In this document: positions 8,761-17,266 of the stretch, one piece after another
Position numbering within the stretch: the stretch's first letter is position 1
How the letters are laid out: every line of letters begins with the position of its first letter
Origin: Chamaesiphon sp. GL140_3_metabinner_129_sub
GTDB lineage: Bacteria > Cyanobacteriota > Cyanobacteriia > Cyanobacteriales > Chamaesiphonaceae
Length of the DNA: 36,698 nucleotides
Assembly: GCA_025358725.1 (NCBI GenBank)
Contig: JANYIT010000138.1
Location: 1-36,698, forward strand
Direction of reading: 5' to 3'
Translations under genes and position numbers: made by a program
Notes under the pieces: model-generated
Seen by the model: the letters and a program-made list of their open reading frames with translations, nothing else
Told to the model about the DNA's origin: nothing
The model's database searches: none

Positions 8761-9753
8761 ATGACAGTTATTTTATATTGGGGTGATGATGATTTTGCGA
8801 TCGCCAAAGCAGTAAATGCAATTGGGCAATCATCACTCGATCCAGCTTGGACGAGTTTTAACTATGAAAAAATTTTACCAGAGCGCGAAGATGCCGTAAT
8901 GTCGGCACTCGATGCAGCCATGACTCCTCCTTTCGGCACTGGGAAACGTTTAGTCTGGCTGGCAGATACCACTCTAATGCAGCAATGCTCAGAGCAATTA
9001 CTCGCCGAATTGGAACGAACATTACCCCAAATTCCGGCGACTACTGTTCTGCTCCTGACTAGCAAAAATAAACCAGATGGGCGACTTAAATCGACCAAGA
9101 CAATTCAGAAATATGCTAATGTCCAAGAGTTTGGGCTAATTCCACCGTGGAAAACAGAAGAACTGAGCCAGCGAGTGCAGATTGTCGCCAAGGAATTGGG
9201 ATTAAAATTAACACCAGATGCGATTCAACTCCTTGCCGAATCTGTCGGTAATAATACCCGCCAACTATATCTAGAACTAGATAAATTACAATTGCTAGCT
9301 GGTGGTGAAGGGCAACAGATCGATCGAGTCATGGTAGCTAGTCTGGTAGTTGCTAATACCCAAAATAGTCTCCAGCTTGCCGCCGCCATTCGCCAAGGAG
9401 ATGTCGGTACAGCTTTACATCTGATTACCGAATTAATTAACCACAACGAACCCGCCTTAAAAATAGTTGCTACCCTCGTCGGTCAATTTCGCACCTGGTT
9501 GTGGGTAAAAATGCTCCTAGAATCCGGAGAAAAAGACGATCGAGTCATTGCGACTGCCGCTGGACTTGGCAACCCCAAACGCCTATTTTTCATCAAGCAA
9601 GAACTCCAATCTATTACCGCCGATCGACTTGCAGCCAGTTTACCCAAATTACTAGATTTAGAATTTAATCTCAAGCGTGGTGCTGAAACTACCTCTACCC
9701 TGCAAATTCACGCGATCGAGTTATGTCAAATCTTTCAACCGTCGTTAAAATAG
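8761..9753 (+). CDS. holA: DNA polymerase III subunit delta
   Basis: A 330-residue clamp-loader delta subunit that opens the beta sliding clamp during replication. Family features in order: the N-terminal MTVILYWGDDDFAIAKAV, FGTGKRLVWLAD in domain I, TTVLLLTSKNKPDGRLK, LTPDAIQLLAESVGNNTRQLYLELDKL (domain II) and the C-terminal collar helices with EPALKIVATLVGQFRTWLWVK and LEFNLKRGAETTSTLQIHAIELC. Length fits. The start is an ATG directly behind a repeat element, which must therefore contain or border the promoter. Its last 9 bases overlap the end of the convergent mannosidase gene. Confidence 0.92.
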   Translation: MTVILYWGDDDFAIAKAVNAIGQSSLDPAWTSFNYEKILPEREDAVMSALDAAMTPPFGTGKRLVWLADTTLMQQCSEQLLAELERTLPQIPATTVLLLTSKNKPDGRLKSTKTIQKYANVQEFGLIPPWKTEELSQRVQIVAKELGLKLTPDAIQLLAESVGNNTRQLYLELDKLQLLAGGEGQQIDRVMVASLVVANTQNSLQLAAAIRQGDVGTALHLITELINHNEPALKIVATLVGQFRTWLWVKMLLESGEKDDRVIATAAGLGNPKRLFFIKQELQSITADRLAASLPKLLDLEFNLKRGAETTSTLQIHAIELCQIFQPSLK

Positions 9754-12700
9754 ATGCGTTGGTGAAACTTCAAAACTCCGAATCTGCCAAGGTTTAACAC
9801 CAGAATCTAGCGTCCCCAATTGGACTTCTTCGAGTAAATTTACCACTCGATCGATCTGTAAACCCAGATCTCCAGTTAATTCAATTTTCCCTTCAATTCC
9901 ATGACACTCATAACATCGCAATACCCATGCTTCGGCAAGAGTCTCTGAAGGTTTGAATGCCATTAAAACTAGATTTTCTGCCTGTAAATCGATGAGACTA
10001 TTACTAGGTACTAAGTGTTTATTTATATCTATTTTTGGCTGGGGAGCTAGTTGCAATACTTGCAAGGGTGAATTCAATTCCAATCCCTTTTGCACAGTCT
10101 GGGCAGATTGCCAGCTACCACTATGGGGATAAATTGCATAGGTAAATTCATGATAGCCGCGATCGGCTGTAGGATCTGGCCAATTACTACTTCTGAGTAA
10201 AGTTAGTCTTAAATAATTCGTCCCAGCATCGTAGCCATATTTACAATCATTCAACAGACTTACTCCAGATACGCCACTACTATCAGTGAGATCTGCCCAG
10301 CGATGTAGGGGTAATTCCCATTTGGCTTTTTCGACGGCGGTTTCGGGCGTGGTGGTGCGCTCGATGGCACCACAGGCAGTTTCGGATGTAGATATATTGG
10401 CAGTAAGATTTAGGGGGAAGTTGGCTTTAATTAACACATGTTCGGCTTGCCAATCGACGCTGGTTTCGATCCGGACGATCGAGCTATGAGCCTCTAAGAT
10501 ATAATCTTGGCGGAATTCACATCCAGCTAATTCTCGCACGACTCGCAAGCGTTGACGAATCGCACCGTTTTCAATCCACTCGATCGATCTTAATTCACTT
10601 GGGGGTAATGGATGTGCGGCGTATTGAGGATCGATATTCCAAGCATCCCAATATTGTCCCTCGTCTTGGAAAGCTTGGAGTTGGTTAGCACCAGGAGAGA
10701 TTATTTCTCGGTGGTTGACGAGATCGTAAATGCTCTCAATATCTCCAGTGTCGGAGTTGATTTTTACTTCGACGAATTGGTTTTTAAAAATAAAATCGCT
10801 AGAACCCAGTGTTTCCGTTGAGGCGGCTTCCTGCGAAGATGGTGTTACCCCCCCAACCCCCCTGATAAAGGGGGGCTTCTCTTGCTCCCTCCCCTTTATC
10901 AGGGGAGGGTTGGGGTGGGGTATCAGATCTTTGCCGCAGCGATGAGGAGTAAGCCAGAATAATCGATAACCAACACTCGGTAAATCAGTGGCGAGAAATA
11001 ATATATGTTCGGCAGATGATTGGCTAGGTAGTAATTTTCCATCCGCATCAAATACACACCACGCATCCAGATCCCCGACTTCTGGGAGAAGTCGGGGATC
11101 TGTGGGATCGAGAGGATATTTGATTACCTCGGTACGCTCCCAATTGAGCGCGTTAAAAATCACGATCGGCATTGCGTCCTCGATCGGCGGAGTTGGAAGT
11201 ATAATTCGATCGCTAATCTGACTGAGAGCATCGCTAATAATCTGCGTCGTTACTCGCTCAACATTTTCCCAGCCCTCATTAGCCGTCACATATACAGGTT
11301 CGATCGCAGTGCCAGGAAGAATATCGTGGAATTGATTGAATAATGTTTGCTTCCAAGCTGTCTCGATCTGCAATTTGAGATCATCAGGATAAGGCTGTTG
11401 ATTAACGATACAGGCGATCGATGACCACAGTTCTGCTTGATATAATAAGTCCTCGCACTGCCGATTCGATCGCTTTTGATCGGCGTGGGTAGTAAAACAA
11501 CCACGATGGAATTCTAGATATAGTTCGTCTTTCCAAACTGGGAGTAGTTGACTATCGGCTCTACTCGCCAACTGATCCAGATATTTAACCGCCGTCGTAA
11601 ATTCTAGATCGGGAAATACATCAGACTTTGACCATCGATCGGCAATTTCCAACATATCACGAGTCGGCCCACCACCATGATCGCCCACGCCGAATAAATA
11701 TAGCGACTCATTGATCCCAGTACTAGTTTGCCACTTGCAGGCATAATCAATCATCTTCAACGGATCGATACCTTCCCCAATCGGCGATGACATCAAGCTC
11801 AGTACGCGACTTCCATCTGGAGATTCCCACCAGAATAATTGATGAGGAAATTGATTCGTATCATTCCATAGAAACTTCTGCGTGACAAAATAATCGATGC
11901 CGCCTTGTTTTAATAACTGCGGTAATTGCCGACAAAATCCAAACGTATCAGGAAGCCATGCAACTTGAGTTAGTGCGCCAAATCTCGATCGATTATATTG
12001 TTGTCCATAGATAATCTGTCGCGCGATCGATTCCCCCGAAATCAAGTTAAGATCTGGTTCGATCCACATCCCGCCCACAATTTCCCACTTACCCGCCTGC
12101 ACCTGCTGACAAATATCTGAAAATACCTGCGGTTGATTAATCTCCATCCACTCATATAGTGCGGGTGTAGAATGACAAAAAGTAAGATCGGGAAATAAGT
12201 GCTGTAATTGGAGACTCGATCGAAATGTCCGTTCAGCTACTTCCCAAGTTTCCCCTACCTCCCATAACCATGCCATATCCAGATGTGCATGTCCGAGAAG
12301 TTGAATATTTTTTACCCCACCCCAGCCCTCCCCTTGAAAAGGGGAGGGAGTAAGAACAAGCCTTTCCAAGGGGTATGCAGGAAAAATCCCCTCCTGGGAG
12401 GGGTACCCGTAGGGGGGGATGGGTAGATCTCCGCCACCATCAAAAATCAATTTAATCTGCTGTTTAATTTCCAATACATGCCGAATAAACTCCCGACTAT
12501 CCACCATCAGTAAATCGTAGTCGATCGACTCAATCATAGCCGCCAATTCACCCAATCGTGACGGATTGAAACTCGCCACCTGCTTTACCATCACAGCCAA
12601 CTCATCTGCTAACCATCCAGGTTCTGGATTTGTCAGATCTGAAGACTCATAAACCACCTGAGAACGCATCAAAGCACCAATATCATGCCCAGGACTCACC

Positions 12701-13116
12701 AATCGCAATCGTACATCGATCAAAGTTCCAGGTACCGCAGCAGGCATCAACAAAACTCGCGGACTATGATCGAATAAATCCCCCTCTTGTACCAACTCAC
12801 CATCGACAAATACCTGTGCTAGCTCCGCCCACCAAGTAAACGCCAATCGACAAGATAAACTAGCCAAAGGATACCCATGTAAATTGGCCGGAATTACTAA
12901 TTTTTGTGCCAGCCAAATCTCCTGTCGCCCTCGCGCCCAGGCAATTTGCCCTTTCTCATTCAGACTTACTCGATCCCATTGGCGCACATCTGCATTTGTG
13001 GAGACACTTCCCAGATACATCCGCCAATCAGTTAAAATATCGATCTGACTCAAACATCGCAATCGCTCGATCTTAGTTAGCATTAACGATACAAAACTTT
13101 GCTCAGAATCATTCAT
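9745..13116 (-). CDS. alpha-mannosidase, glycoside hydrolase family 38
   Basis: A 1123-residue GH38 enzyme with the domain order: N-terminal beta domain (1-225), catalytic barrel (about 270-520), helical middle domain (to about 625) and C-terminal beta domains. Zinc ligands expected from the family are visible: His278 and Asp280 in HAHLD, Asp390 in LPDTFG (also the nucleophile) and His480 in GVGDHGGGPTRD. It should hydrolyse alpha-mannosides, but linkage and natural substrate cannot be read; a cytoplasmic site is likely as no signal peptide is seen. Three palindromic repeats are embedded in frame: residues about 232-269, 672-684 and 731-757. They lie outside the catalytic motifs, so the enzyme may still work. 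No other sugar-catabolism gene is adjacent. Confidence 0.9.
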   Translation of the reverse strand: MNDSEQSFVSLMLTKIERLRCLSQIDILTDWRMYLGSVSTNADVRQWDRVSLNEKGQIAWARGRQEIWLAQKLVIPANLHGYPLASLSCRLAFTWWAELAQVFVDGELVQEGDLFDHSPRVLLMPAAVPGTLIDVRLRLVSPGHDIGALMRSQVVYESSDLTNPEPGWLADELAVMVKQVASFNPSRLGELAAMIESIDYDLLMVDSREFIRHVLEIKQQIKLIFDGGGDLPIPPYGYPSQEGIFPAYPLERLVLTPSPFQGEGWGGVKNIQLLGHAHLDMAWLWEVGETWEVAERTFRSSLQLQHLFPDLTFCHSTPALYEWMEINQPQVFSDICQQVQAGKWEIVGGMWIEPDLNLISGESIARQIIYGQQYNRSRFGALTQVAWLPDTFGFCRQLPQLLKQGGIDYFVTQKFLWNDTNQFPHQLFWWESPDGSRVLSLMSSPIGEGIDPLKMIDYACKWQTSTGINESLYLFGVGDHGGGPTRDMLEIADRWSKSDVFPDLEFTTAVKYLDQLASRADSQLLPVWKDELYLEFHRGCFTTHADQKRSNRQCEDLLYQAELWSSIACIVNQQPYPDDLKLQIETAWKQTLFNQFHDILPGTAIEPVYVTANEGWENVERVTTQIISDALSQISDRIILPTPPIEDAMPIVIFNALNWERTEVIKYPLDPTDPRLLPEVGDLDAWCVFDADGKLLPSQSSAEHILFLATDLPSVGYRLFWLTPHRCGKDLIPHPNPPLIKGREQEKPPFIRGVGGVTPSSQEAASTETLGSSDFIFKNQFVEVKINSDTGDIESIYDLVNHREIISPGANQLQAFQDEGQYWDAWNIDPQYAAHPLPPSELRSIEWIENGAIRQRLRVVRELAGCEFRQDYILEAHSSIVRIETSVDWQAEHVLIKANFPLNLTANISTSETACGAIERTTTPETAVEKAKWELPLHRWADLTDSSGVSGVSLLNDCKYGYDAGTNYLRLTLLRSSNWPDPTADRGYHEFTYAIYPHSGSWQSAQTVQKGLELNSPLQVLQLAPQPKIDINKHLVPSNSLIDLQAENLVLMAFKPSETLAEAWVLRCYECHGIEGKIELTGDLGLQIDRVVNLLEEVQLGTLDSGVKPWQIRSFEVSPTHLF
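10846..10922. repeat. GC-rich palindromic repeat inside the mannosidase gene
   Basis: Two inverted copies of a CCCCAACCC-CCTGATAAAGGGG motif lie head to head over about 77 bases. Read on the minus strand it encodes residues about 731-757, including PPLIKGRE and PPFIRGVGG, a low-information peptide. The repeat is read through without stop or frame change. Confidence 0.8.
11068..11102. repeat. ATCCCCGACTTCT palindrome, copy 1 (in coding sequence)
   Basis: Sixteen-base perfect arms (11068-11083 and 11087-11102) flank a three-base loop. The same core occurs at 34249-34295 and 35173-35205. Here it is coding, giving about residues 672-684 of the mannosidase (DPRLLPEVGD). Confidence 0.88.
12313..12424. 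repeat. GC-rich palindromic repeat inside the mannosidase gene, before the catalytic domain
   Basis: About 112 bases with several C-runs and G-runs in inverted order, including TCCCCTTGAAAAGGGGA at 12330-12346. On the minus strand it encodes about residues 232-269 (from PIPPYGYPS to SPFQGEGWGG), directly before the first strand of the GH38 barrel. No stop or frameshift results. Confidence 0.72.
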
Positions 13117-13239
13117 AAGTTCGTTAAAATCTTAGGATATTTAAAAAATAAATTAACGTCAATCTAGGATTTAATTCGCAGTTATTGTAGGTTCGGGTGG
13201 GTTTTAAACTATGCCATTTCAACTTTCAACTAAATCCCC

Positions 13240-14613
13240 ATGTCTGGAAACTATCAAAGCCGAGTCTTCACCTTTATTAGTAATCGCACTAATCAGTTAA
13301 AAGATACCTGCACAAAAGGTTTGCGACACCTCAAGGTGGCAGTAGTTTGGAGTAGTCAAATCTTACTCTATCCTCTCCATTTGCTTGCTCAGACAAGCAA
13401 AATTTTTCAACCTCAACTTCCGTCACCGCCCCAACAACGATCGCTTCCTCAACCAGTCTCCGATATTAGCATTGAACAGGCTCTAGATTTGTTCATAGGA
13501 GCTGGATACCCGATTTTGATTGCAGATCGCGGATCATTAGTAGTTGATGATGCGCGAATGGTTATGTCAAAGCATGTCGCTGAAAATTCGTTGAAGATAG
13601 AGCATTACGATCCAGCTACCGATGATTGGGAAGTCTCATCATATAGTCCCCTGAGATCTCGTCAAGTGAAAGCTAGTAAGCCAATTATTCGGGGGATTAG
13701 TTCCTTATTAATCGATCGACAATTAGTTTTAGTCACTACTGAAAATGGGTTACTCGATATTCTCACTATCTCTGAGCAACAAGAAATTCGCCGCCGCATG
13801 GGGATCGATCTAGCAATTACTTGGCACCAATGGCATACAGATAAATTAGCTAACAGCCATTTATCTCAACAAATATCGGCAAATCAACAATTATTGCTCA
13901 CTAATGAAACCTCAATTCAACAGTTAGCAAGTGATGATAAGTTATCATCATTAAATATATTCGATTCGACCAAAGAGAATATCAACCAACGATGGCATAA
14001 TTGGTTGCAAAAATTCACGACTAAATCTACTTCCAAAAAATCTTCAATTCAGGAAGAATTGATTACGAATATCGAGCCAAAGTCTCCTCATCAACTTGCC
14101 GCTGCTGACTATCCATTCACGCCACAACCACCAACTATTGATAGATTTTGGGAACTTCCACAACTCCCTCCCATCATCGAGAATCAGATCATACCCAGTC
14201 AGAACCATCCACTTCAAGACACGATTTCTAAGCTCCAACCAGATTGGCTCAAACAATGGTGGAATTACTATCGAGACTACCTATATATTTCTTCCAAAAA
14301 TGATGCTCAAATAGTCCATCAGCCAACAGAATTTCAATTAATTCCGATCGAGCCAAAACCAGAACGAATTAGACCAAAACAAACTCATAAACAACAATCT
14401 CTAAGTGCAGACAGTTCTAGTGAATTAGCTGTAAAAATACACCAAGATTTAGAATACCATCAAGATTGGATTGAAACAGACTCAGAAACAATTGGTTATA
14501 GTAAATCGCCACTGGCTAAATTATTAGCATGGCTCGATCGATTAATACTTCAGATTGAAAATTGGCTGATAAAAATCTGGGACATAATTACAAATCGTCC
14601 GATGCGAGGTTGA
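13240..14613 (+). CDS. protein of unknown function, Gln/Pro-rich middle
   Basis: A 457-residue protein I do not recognise. Residues 1-50 are basic with a hydrophobic stretch at 31-47 (VAVVWSSQILLYPLHLL) that may be amphipathic or membrane-associated. Residues 75-200 form a folded region with IEQALDLFIGAGYPILIADRG, then SLLIDRQLVLVTTENGLLDILT and EQQEIRRRMGIDLA. The rest (about 210-440) is low in complexity, rich in Gln, Pro, Ser and Trp, with several WLxxWW/WYY groups. The final 35 residues are aromatic/hydrophobic (LAWLDRLILQIENWLIKIWDIIT) and may bind a membrane. No signal peptide is convincing. The upstream gap holds remnants of the GTAGGGGCGGG and AACTTTC repeats. Confidence 0.72.
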   Translation: MSGNYQSRVFTFISNRTNQLKDTCTKGLRHLKVAVVWSSQILLYPLHLLAQTSKIFQPQLPSPPQQRSLPQPVSDISIEQALDLFIGAGYPILIADRGSLVVDDARMVMSKHVAENSLKIEHYDPATDDWEVSSYSPLRSRQVKASKPIIRGISSLLIDRQLVLVTTENGLLDILTISEQQEIRRRMGIDLAITWHQWHTDKLANSHLSQQISANQQLLLTNETSIQQLASDDKLSSLNIFDSTKENINQRWHNWLQKFTTKSTSKKSSIQEELITNIEPKSPHQLAAADYPFTPQPPTIDRFWELPQLPPIIENQIIPSQNHPLQDTISKLQPDWLKQWWNYYRDYLYISSKNDAQIVHQPTEFQLIPIEPKPERIRPKQTHKQQSLSADSSSELAVKIHQDLEYHQDWIETDSETIGYSKSPLAKLLAWLDRLILQIENWLIKIWDIITNRPMRG

Positions 14614-14714
14614 TCGATGTTTTCACAAAAAAATAGCAATTTACCCTATACTTAAATATTTGGATATCTTAAAGGTTGTCTATTTTAGTCTCGCAACAAT
14701 GCAGATATGATCAA

Positions 14715-14966
14715 TTAAGTACTACTATCTGATTTGTGATTGACAGCATCAGTTGATTCGATTTGGCTGGGAGTTTTCACCGCAGTCTCGATCGCGTCTA
14801 CTTCTTTCTTAAACTCAGACTGAAAATCACTAGAGGCTTCTTGAAAGCCCTTGATGGCTTTACCGAGACTTTTACCGATTTCTGGTAATTTCTTGGGACC
14901 AAAGACCAATAGTACGACAACAGCAATCGCGATAGTTTCCGGTAAACCGATCCCAAAAAAATTCAT
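14715..14966 (-). CDS. tatA: Sec-independent translocase subunit TatA/TatE family
   Basis: An 83-residue protein with an N-terminal membrane helix (about 4-21, GIGLPETIAIAVVVLLVFGP), then the hinge and amphipathic helix KKLPEIGKSLGKAIKGFQEASSDFQSEFKKE, and an acidic-polar tail. This is the TatA/E layout: TatA oligomers form the route for folded twin-arginine substrates across thylakoid and plasma membranes. TatB can look similar, but the FGPKKLPEIGKSLGKAIKGF string fits TatA. AGGAAA before the ATG supports the start. No tatC is adjacent. Confidence 0.92.
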   Translation of the reverse strand: MNFFGIGLPETIAIAVVVLLVFGPKKLPEIGKSLGKAIKGFQEASSDFQSEFKKEVDAIETAVKTPSQIESTDAVNHKSDSST

Positions 14967-15186
14967 AATCTTTTTCCTACAATTGCTTGGATAGTATAGT
15001 TGACAGCCATTTAATCTGAAGGCAATCTTCAGGATGCAACTTTCAACTCTTGACTTTCAATTTTCCACTAACTTACAGTGGCTATCGATCGGGTGTGGGG
15101 TAGAGTTAACCTCTCTGGTACAACGTAACGGAAATCTCCGATCGATCGCATCCAGACCCTAACCCAATCTCCAGTCACAGCGGATC

Positions 15187-15390
15187 TTATTGTCCGCCAC
15201 CGCTCCAGTCAACAGAAAAACTATCGAGGACGAGAGAGTTGTTGTAGATTTGGAGGATGATTAATAAAAAGACCAAAAATAATAGCATAAATACGCCCAT
15301 TACTGGGGTAGTGCCCCAACCAGGGACGACCTTACCATACTCAGCATTGAGAGGTCTGAGAATATCTCCTAATTTAGTACGTTGTGCCAT
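15187..15390 (-). CDS. psbH: photosystem II phosphoprotein-family subunit PsbH
   Basis: A 67-residue thylakoid protein with one transmembrane helix (about 29-49, [20 protein letters not shown]). The family string [23 protein letters not shown] precedes it and a short lumenal tail follows, ending DWSGGG. PsbH stabilises the PSII core near CP47 and affects QA/QB electron transfer. Cyanobacterial PsbH lacks the phosphorylated N-terminal extension of plants, as here. It is divergent from psbN, the usual cyanobacterial arrangement. Confidence 0.96.
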   Translation of the reverse strand: MAQRTKLGDILRPLNAEYGKVVPGWGTTPVMGVFMLLFLVFLLIILQIYNNSLVLDSFSVDWSGGGQ

Positions 15391-15508
15391 GCGTCACCAA
15401 TGATGTTAAGTGGATAATATATTTTGGTGTGGAAACATTCCACATCCTTAGTCTACCAAAGAAAATCCTAGTTTTTGACAACCGATCCTATTCTGGTTTT
15501 TAGAAGGT

Positions 15509-15540
15509 GACGCTATGTGTTAGCGGAGCCTCTTTAGAAA
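15509..15540. repeat. dispersed GCGTAGCCTCT-type repeat fragment
   Basis: GACGCTATGTGTTAGCGGAG followed by CCTCTTTAGAAAG resembles the fragments at 18744-18770 and 26059-26093. It lies in the psbH-psbN promoter gap, so it may affect their expression (inference). Confidence 0.4.
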
Positions 15541-15643
15541 GTAGATCTCAAATCGATCGACATTAGTTATCTGAGATTTTGGTAAATTTTTGTAAAATTC
15601 AGTAACATTATAAGAGTAGTCACATCCAAAAGGTAAATCGATC

Positions 15644-15775
15644 GTGGAATCTGCAACAGTTCTTAGCATTACATTAGGCGCAATGGTAGTCCTCACCACT
15701 GCCTATGGTTTATACATTTCTTTTGGTCCTCCAGCCAAACAACTGTCCGATCCTTTTGACGATCATGAAGACTAA
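15644..15775 (+). CDS. psbN: PsbN protein (photosystem II assembly)
   Basis: A 43-residue protein reading MESATVLSITLGAMVVLTTA, then YGLYISFGPPAKQLSDPFDDHED. The FGPP and DPFDDHED tail is diagnostic of PsbN. It has one membrane helix (about 5-26). PsbN is not a core PSII subunit but is needed for PSII assembly and repair in plants (established knowledge). The start is GTG, the only start before the conserved MESATV block. It is transcribed opposite to psbH, as in other cyanobacteria. A heptamer array begins six bases after the stop. Confidence 0.95.
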   Translation: MESATVLSITLGAMVVLTTAYGLYISFGPPAKQLSDPFDDHED

Positions 15776-15781
15776 ATATTT

Positions 15782-15804
15782 AGTTAAAAGTTGAAAGTTG
15801 AAAG
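15782..15804. repeat. heptamer array, AGTTGAA type (3 units)
   Basis: AGTTAAA and two AGTTGAA units follow the psbN stop codon. The same unit is at 24093-24130 and, inverted, at 22277-22300. Confidence 0.75.
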
Positions 15805-15819
15805 CGATGAATAGATCAG

Positions 15820-15837
15820 GGTGGGCATTTGCCCACC
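15820..15837. terminator. hairpin between psbN and glyQ
   Basis: GGTGGGC (15820-15826) and GCCCACC (15831-15837) form a perfect stem with an ATTT loop between two convergent genes. No T-run follows directly. The string is also a common cyanobacterial repeat, so termination is inferred from position. Confidence 0.5.
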
Positions 15838-15881
15838 AGCTAGGTTTCAGCGGTTCCAGATATTTTTTGAGTGTTATTGAT

Positions 15882-16766
15882 TTAGACAACGACAGCGGAT
15901 TTAGCGATCAGGGGAAAACCCAATTTCTCTCGCTGCGCTAGATAGAGATGGGCGACTTGTCTGGCGAGACCTCGTACTTTGCCGATATATCGGGTGCGCT
16001 CGGTGACAGAAATAACCCCGCGTGCATCCAGCATATTGAATGTGTGAGAGCATTTCAGTACATAATCCAAACTCGGCATCACCAATTCTCTACCAATCAG
16101 TTGTTCGGCTTCCTGTTGATAGAGATTAAATAGGGTAAATAATAGCTCTGGATTAGATGCTTCAAAATTGTATGTAGATTGCTCAATTTCTGATTGGAGA
16201 TAGATATCGGCATAGGTAATTGTGTCATTCCACAGGATTTTGGCGATCGAGTCTACCCCCTGAAGGTACATACACAGCCGCTCCAAACCGTAGGTAATCT
16301 CGATCGACACCGGACGACAATCAATCCCCCCACACTGCTGAAAATAGGTAAATTGGGTGACTTCCATCCCATCTAGCCATACTTCCCAACCGACCCCCCA
16401 CGCGCCCATTGCTGCGTCTTCCCAGTTATCCTCTACAAATCGAATATCGTGATCCTCTGGTTTAATGCCGACAGCACGCAGCGAGTCTAGATATATATCC
16501 TGAATGTTATCTGGAGAGGGTTTGATCAGAACTTGATACTGATAGTAATGTTGATAACGGTTAGGATTATTGCCATAGCGACCATCCCCTGGACGACGAC
16601 ATGGTTCGATATAAGCAACCGACCAAGGTTCAGGGCCGATCGATCTCAAGAAGGTATGATGGCTCTTGGTGGCAGCACCTTTTTCAGTATCATATGATTG
16701 GACGATCGCGCAGCCTTGTGCGCTCCAAAATTGGTTGAGAGTAGCGACTACAGATTGAAAATTCAT
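15882..16766 (-). CDS. glyQ: glycyl-tRNA synthetase alpha subunit
   Basis: A 294-residue catalytic alpha chain of the bacterial alpha2beta2 glycyl-tRNA synthetase (class II). Family strings are [20 protein letters not shown], then [75 protein letters not shown] and [15 protein letters not shown]. Length is normal. The beta subunit gene is not adjacent, as is common in cyanobacteria. The ATG is directly preceded by a TGGGAGA-type heptamer array, so no Shine-Dalgarno is visible; on the coding strand the leader is C/T-rich. Confidence 0.96.
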   Translation of the reverse strand: MNFQSVVATLNQFWSAQGCAIVQSYDTEKGAATKSHHTFLRSIGPEPWSVAYIEPCRRPGDGRYGNNPNRYQHYYQYQVLIKPSPDNIQDIYLDSLRAVGIKPEDHDIRFVEDNWEDAAMGAWGVGWEVWLDGMEVTQFTYFQQCGGIDCRPVSIEITYGLERLCMYLQGVDSIAKILWNDTITYADIYLQSEIEQSTYNFEASNPELLFTLFNLYQQEAEQLIGRELVMPSLDYVLKCSHTFNMLDARGVISVTERTRYIGKVRGLARQVAHLYLAQREKLGFPLIAKSAVVV

Positions 16767-16860
16767 TGGGAGATGGGAGGTGGGAGATGGGAGTTGGGAG
16801 TTGGGAGTTGGGGTTTCCCCAAGTGAAGCACCTTTTCAAGACAGTTGGGAGATGGGAGAT
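16767..16860. repeat. heptamer array, TGGGAG(A/T/G) type
   Basis: Six in-phase units run from 16767 to 16808 directly against the glyQ start. A roughly 35-base interruption with GGGGTTTCCCC follows, then two more units to about 16860. Confidence 0.85.
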
Positions 16861-17266
16861 CCCAAATTAATTATTAAAAATAAAAGATTAAGCTGAGAAT
16901 ATTAATATTGTTTCACTCGATCGACCAAGGAAGCAACAATTCGGGTGCAGAGACTGGCGCAATCTGAGATTGATTTCAGGATTTGACCAGAAATTGCTAG
17001 AATAGGCTGGCATTAATAAAATTATGCAAGTAAGTGAAAGCAAATTCAGTCATTTAGATTGTTGGCAAAACCGCTGCTCTGAATCATAATCACCCTTACA
17101 TAGTAGTTTGAGAGCGGGATGTGGGCATAATCTATCTATAGCAGGAGTCTCATCTCCAGAATCATCAACCTGCTCAGTTGGTTCAGTACCCACAATTTAG
17201 TCTCGAAGATCCCGATTACTATGAGAGGGAGATCGAAAAATTTGACTCCGTCCGAAGGAATTTTCT
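16861..17266. other. intergenic region upstream of the Pro-rich protein gene
   Basis: About 400 bases with no ORF of note, no tRNA and no clear hairpin. It contains the presumed promoters of glyQ (-) and the next gene (+). Confidence 0.4.

Noticed and set aside
10730..10945. Plus-strand ORFs inside the mannosidase gene
   Set aside because: They are shadows of the minus-strand gene and in part translations of the palindromic repeat; no family likeness.
16767..16860. Regular repeats resembling a small CRISPR array
   Set aside because: Units are seven bases in direct tandem with no spacers, and no cas gene is in the window.
16861..17266. Possible tRNA or small RNA gene in the 400-base gap
   Set aside because: No T-loop GTTCGA-type string with matching acceptor arms and no stable hairpin was seen.
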